Origin: Candidatus Kuenenia stuttgartensis
Lineage (GTDB): Bacteria > Planctomycetota > Planctomycetia > Isosphaerales > Isosphaeraceae
Length of the DNA: 6,307 nt
Reading direction: 5' to 3'
Assembly (NCBI GenBank): GCA_945872325.1
Contig: CAMBZY010000197.1
Coordinates: forward strand, 1-6,307
Each line of letters opens with the position of its first letter. Within the stretch, counting starts at the first letter, position 1. Of this stretch, positions 4,115-6,307 are shown in pieces. The translations under genes and the position numbers were made by a program. Under the pieces are notes generated by a model that was given only the letters and a program-made list of their open reading frames with translations, had not been told where the DNA came from and made no database searches.

Positions 4115-5743
4115 TCATGCCAAGTTTTCTGCCAATTTTTTTAGGGCTGGATAGTCCACTTTATCTGTCGATGTGGTTGGCAATTCTGGGAGAAATCGCA
4201 CGTCGTCAGGGATCATATAGTGCGGCAGAATCGTCGAACAGTGCCGCTTCAGGGCAATAATCGAGCCGGGCCGGTCGGGCTTCATGGCGATAAATGCTGC
4301 AATGCGAAGCCCTTGTGTCTCGGATGGGACAGCCACCACGGCGGCCCTTTCAATGGCCTCATAGCGATAAAGGGCAGATTCAATCTCTCCCAGTTCGATC
4401 CGATACCCGCGTTTTTTCACCATCCGGTCACGGCGCCCGTGGAACACGTAATCGCCAGACGCGTTGAGCTTGACCAAGTCGCCTGTGCGATACCACTTAC
4501 GGCTATCTTGGCTGGTAAAAAACGCGGACTCTGTCAGGTCGTCACGGCCAAAATATCCAGCCATCACGCGAGGCCCGAAAATCACCAGTTCGCCCTCAGA
4601 ACCGGTCGGCACGTCGTTCCCATCAGGGTCGACCACCCGGCCCTCGAGCGGCTCGCAAACCGGGCCGATTGGCAGAGGGACTTCCAGACTGTCCAGATTC
4701 TCCGGGGCCTTAAAGGCTGTGCAGACATTGGTTTCCGTCGGTCCGTAAAGGTTCCAGAAAGTCGATTCAGGCCAGAGTTTGCGAAGGGCTCTGAGCGGAG
4801 CCACCGGGAAAACCTCGCCTGCAAACAGAGTGATTCTCGGCCCTAGCCACGGCTTCCCAGTCTCCTCAATCGGAGAATCCAACTGCCCGTGCTCGACCAT
4901 CATCGCCAGAATCGAAGGCGCGGAATACCAGACCGAGATATGACTCGATTTCAGAAAACTGGCCAGTCGGGCCGGTTCTTTGGCCATCGACTCATCGATC
5001 AGAACCAATGGAGCCGCATGGCGAACACTGGCGTAGAGGTCGAAAACGGATAAATCGAAGTGCAGGGGGGCGTGCGACGAGAAAACGTCGTGCCCGGTTG
5101 GGGCAATTTCACGGTCGCACCAGTCGAGAAAACACCAGGCATTTTCATGGGTCAGCATCACGCCCTTGGGCTGACCGGTGGAGCCTGAGGTGAACAGGAT
5201 ATAGGCCAGATCCGTCGCCGGCTGATCCACTGGCTGAATCGTTTCGGCAGGTTCCCCAGCTATCAGATCTTCCCAACTCAAATCATTATCTGATAAAGGT
5301 TTGGAGTGATTCCCCACAACAATCAAACGCGGGAATTCCGAGGCTTTTTCGGGTGGCCAGGCCGCTCTTAAAGCATCCACAAACGAAGCATGCACCACCA
5401 CCGCACTGACGCCTGCGAGGTTGAAAATGGTGGATGCCCGGGCTGCCGGAGCCTGAGGATCGACCGGCACATGCGCAGCACCTGTGCGGAGCGATCCATG
5501 AATGGTGGCCACCGATTCGATCGACTTTGGGAGCCAAAGACCGACCCGATGACCACGCCCTACGCCCCAACTGATCAGCTTGTGAGCCAGTTGATTTGCC
5601 TGTGTCTCCAGCTCTCCGTAGCGGACATGCCGACCCGTGGCTGATTCCCTAAGTGCAACTCCATGCGGATGATGTGTCGCAGCAGCGAGAAGCAGGCCAC
5701 CCAGTGTGGTGGGTCGTTCTGGATCGGTTTCGTGGTGTCGCAT
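4115..5743 (-). CDS. Stand-alone AMP-forming adenylation enzyme (DltA/NRPS A-domain-like)
   Basis: A 542-residue member of the ANL superfamily. It should activate a carboxylic acid with ATP to the acyl-adenylate and transfer it to a phosphopantetheine thiol. Core motifs appear in order: A3 P-loop LFTSGSTGQPKG (183-194), A4 HFDLSVFD (228-235), A5 NLYGPTET (331-338), A7 YRTGDL (418-423), A8 GRRDRMVKKRGYRIELGEIE (436-455) and A10 STDKVDYPAL with Lys528. All catalytic positions look intact. Asp230 in FDLS matches the residue that holds the substrate amino group in amino-acid-activating enzymes such as DltA and GrsA, which favours an amino acid over a fatty acid. The protein ends 14 residues after Lys528, so it has no carrier or condensation domain and needs a separate carrier protein, not found in the window. 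It starts with ATG at 5741-5743 after a weak GGAA site, 30 bases downstream of the hydrolase stop, and is followed by the acyltransferase gene. The exact substrate cannot be read by eye. Confidence 0.9.
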   Translation of the reverse strand: MRHHETDPERPTTLGGLLLAAATHHPHGVALRESATGRHVRYGELETQANQLAHKLISWGVGRGHRVGLWLPKSIESVATIHGSLRTGAAHVPVDPQAPAARASTIFNLAGVSAVVVHASFVDALRAAWPPEKASEFPRLIVVGNHSKPLSDNDLSWEDLIAGEPAETIQPVDQPATDLAYILFTSGSTGQPKGVMLTHENAWCFLDWCDREIAPTGHDVFSSHAPLHFDLSVFDLYASVRHAAPLVLIDESMAKEPARLASFLKSSHISVWYSAPSILAMMVEHGQLDSPIEETGKPWLGPRITLFAGEVFPVAPLRALRKLWPESTFWNLYGPTETNVCTAFKAPENLDSLEVPLPIGPVCEPLEGRVVDPDGNDVPTGSEGELVIFGPRVMAGYFGRDDLTESAFFTSQDSRKWYRTGDLVKLNASGDYVFHGRRDRMVKKRGYRIELGEIESALYRYEAIERAAVVAVPSETQGLRIAAFIAMKPDRPGSIIALKRHCSTILPHYMIPDDVRFLPELPTTSTDKVDYPALKKLAENLA

Positions 5744-5773
5744 GGTTGCTGATTCCGTTTCGATCGTCTGAAA

Positions 5774-6307
5774 TTATTCGTCGCGGGGCTTCTGATCGCC
5801 AGGCGGATTTTCATGACCCGTCAGACCAAAGGTTCGCCCCAAAGGGTCGGCCATCAGGTGGCGAGCCAGGTCCTGAAAGATCAGTTCATGGCCACGCGTG
5901 TTCGGGTGGTCGTCCCAGACAGCCACCGCCAGCTTCGACGGGTCTTCCTGGTCAAAACTGTCCGTCAGGTCCCATGTGGTCACCCCAACTGATTTGGCAG
6001 ACGCCAGTTGCATCTCAACACCCTCCTGGCGAAGGTGCTTCAAATCGTTCCGGCCTGCCCTTGGAATGATCACGCTGGCCAGCTGCACTCCATCAGCCCG
6101 GCAATCTTTGGCCAGCTCGCTCAGGGCGATCCGGTTGATCTCATCGCGCTTCGGTTCAAGCCAGATTTTGAATTTGGATTTGTCAGTCCATTTGCCTCGA
6201 GCGTCACGCTTCAGGTGGGCTGGATCATAACCGGCCTCGGCCACAACCGATGTCAGGTAATCAAATCCGGAGAGATCGGCATTGTTGCTAAGTGCATCTG
6301 ACAGATG
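5774..6307 (-). CDS. SGNH/GDSL-type hydrolase, C-terminal part (5' end outside window)
   Basis: The frame is open from the window edge (codon at 6305-6307) to TAA at 5774-5776, giving 177 residues. A GTG at 6244 is unlikely to be the start, because protein-like sequence (LSDALSNNADLSGFDYLTS) continues upstream. The fragment has an alpha/beta pattern with a late strand QLASVIIPRAG and then WDDHPNTRGHELIFQDLARHL near residues 131-151. The D-x-H-P-N-x-x-G-H form is typical of the last catalytic block of SGNH hydrolases, where Asp and His complete the triad. The nucleophile Ser block would lie beyond the edge. The tail after about residue 152 is polar and Pro-rich. It ends 30 bases before the adenylation gene and shares its strand, so the two are probably cotranscribed. 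In D-alanylation systems DltD is an SGNH-fold protein, which makes the pairing suggestive. Membrane topology and substrate cannot be judged from this half. Confidence 0.75.
   Translation of the reverse strand, partial: HLSDALSNNADLSGFDYLTSVVAEAGYDPAHLKRDARGKWTDKSKFKIWLEPKRDEINRIALSELAKDCRADGVQLASVIIPRAGRNDLKHLRQEGVEMQLASAKSVGVTTWDLTDSFDQEDPSKLAVAVWDDHPNTRGHELIFQDLARHLMADPLGRTFGLTGHENPPGDQKPRDE

Noticed and set aside
4220..4846. Plus-strand open frame of 208 codons
   Set aside because: Antisense to the adenylation enzyme with intact A5-A10 motifs. The composition is shadow-like.
5653..6069. Plus-strand open frame of 138 codons crossing the hydrolase/adenylation boundary
   Set aside because: It overlaps both minus-strand genes in antisense and its Pro/Gly/Ser-rich product has no recognisable feature.

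Overview
The window looks like chromosome from a bacterium of moderate GC content, most likely a planctomycete of the Planctopirus/Rubinisphaera kind. This is an inference with no marker gene behind it. It rests on the small secreted Cys/Ala/Pro-rich protein, on several families of hairpin-forming repeats filling the intergenic gaps, and on weak Shine-Dalgarno use. No tRNA, rRNA, CRISPR array, transposase or origin was recognised.

Layout. Positions 1-59 hold the last codons of a plus-strand gene, followed by a strong intrinsic terminator (91-121). Positions 131-458 carry three units of a long-hairpin repeat. Then comes a minus-strand gene (480-1469) for a diadenylate cyclase (c-di-AMP synthase) with an N-terminal domain resembling archaeal DacZ/MJ1002. 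The divergent gap 1470-2374 has no gene. It holds an imperfect hairpin (1581-1627), a second and unrelated repeat family (1665-1947, four hairpin units, some truncated), and a 430-base leader region. A plus-strand gene (2375-2752) encodes a small exported cysteine-rich protein and has its own terminator (2832-2862). A third short repeat (2881-2982) fills the convergent gap.

The rest is a minus-strand cluster read from right to left: the C-terminal part of an SGNH/GDSL-type hydrolase (5774-6307, cut by the window edge), a stand-alone adenylation enzyme (4115-5743), and an LPLAT-superfamily acyltransferase related to lipid A acyltransferases (3052-4044). Gaps of 30 and 70 bases suggest an operon. 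An adenylation enzyme that keeps the amino-group-binding Asp of amino-acid-activating enzymes, has no carrier domain, and sits beside an SGNH hydrolase recalls the DltA/DltD pair of D-alanylation systems. Here an HtrB-like acyltransferase is added. A plausible reading is a pathway that activates an amino acid, or similar acid, and attaches it to an envelope lipid or glycan. The carrier protein and any MBOAT partner would lie beyond position 6307.

The observations most worth a second look are this Dlt-like cluster and its acyltransferase with an atypical catalytic motif, the RHW variant in the diadenylate cyclase, and the three different hairpin repeats in three consecutive gaps, one of which shows a compensatory base-pair change.
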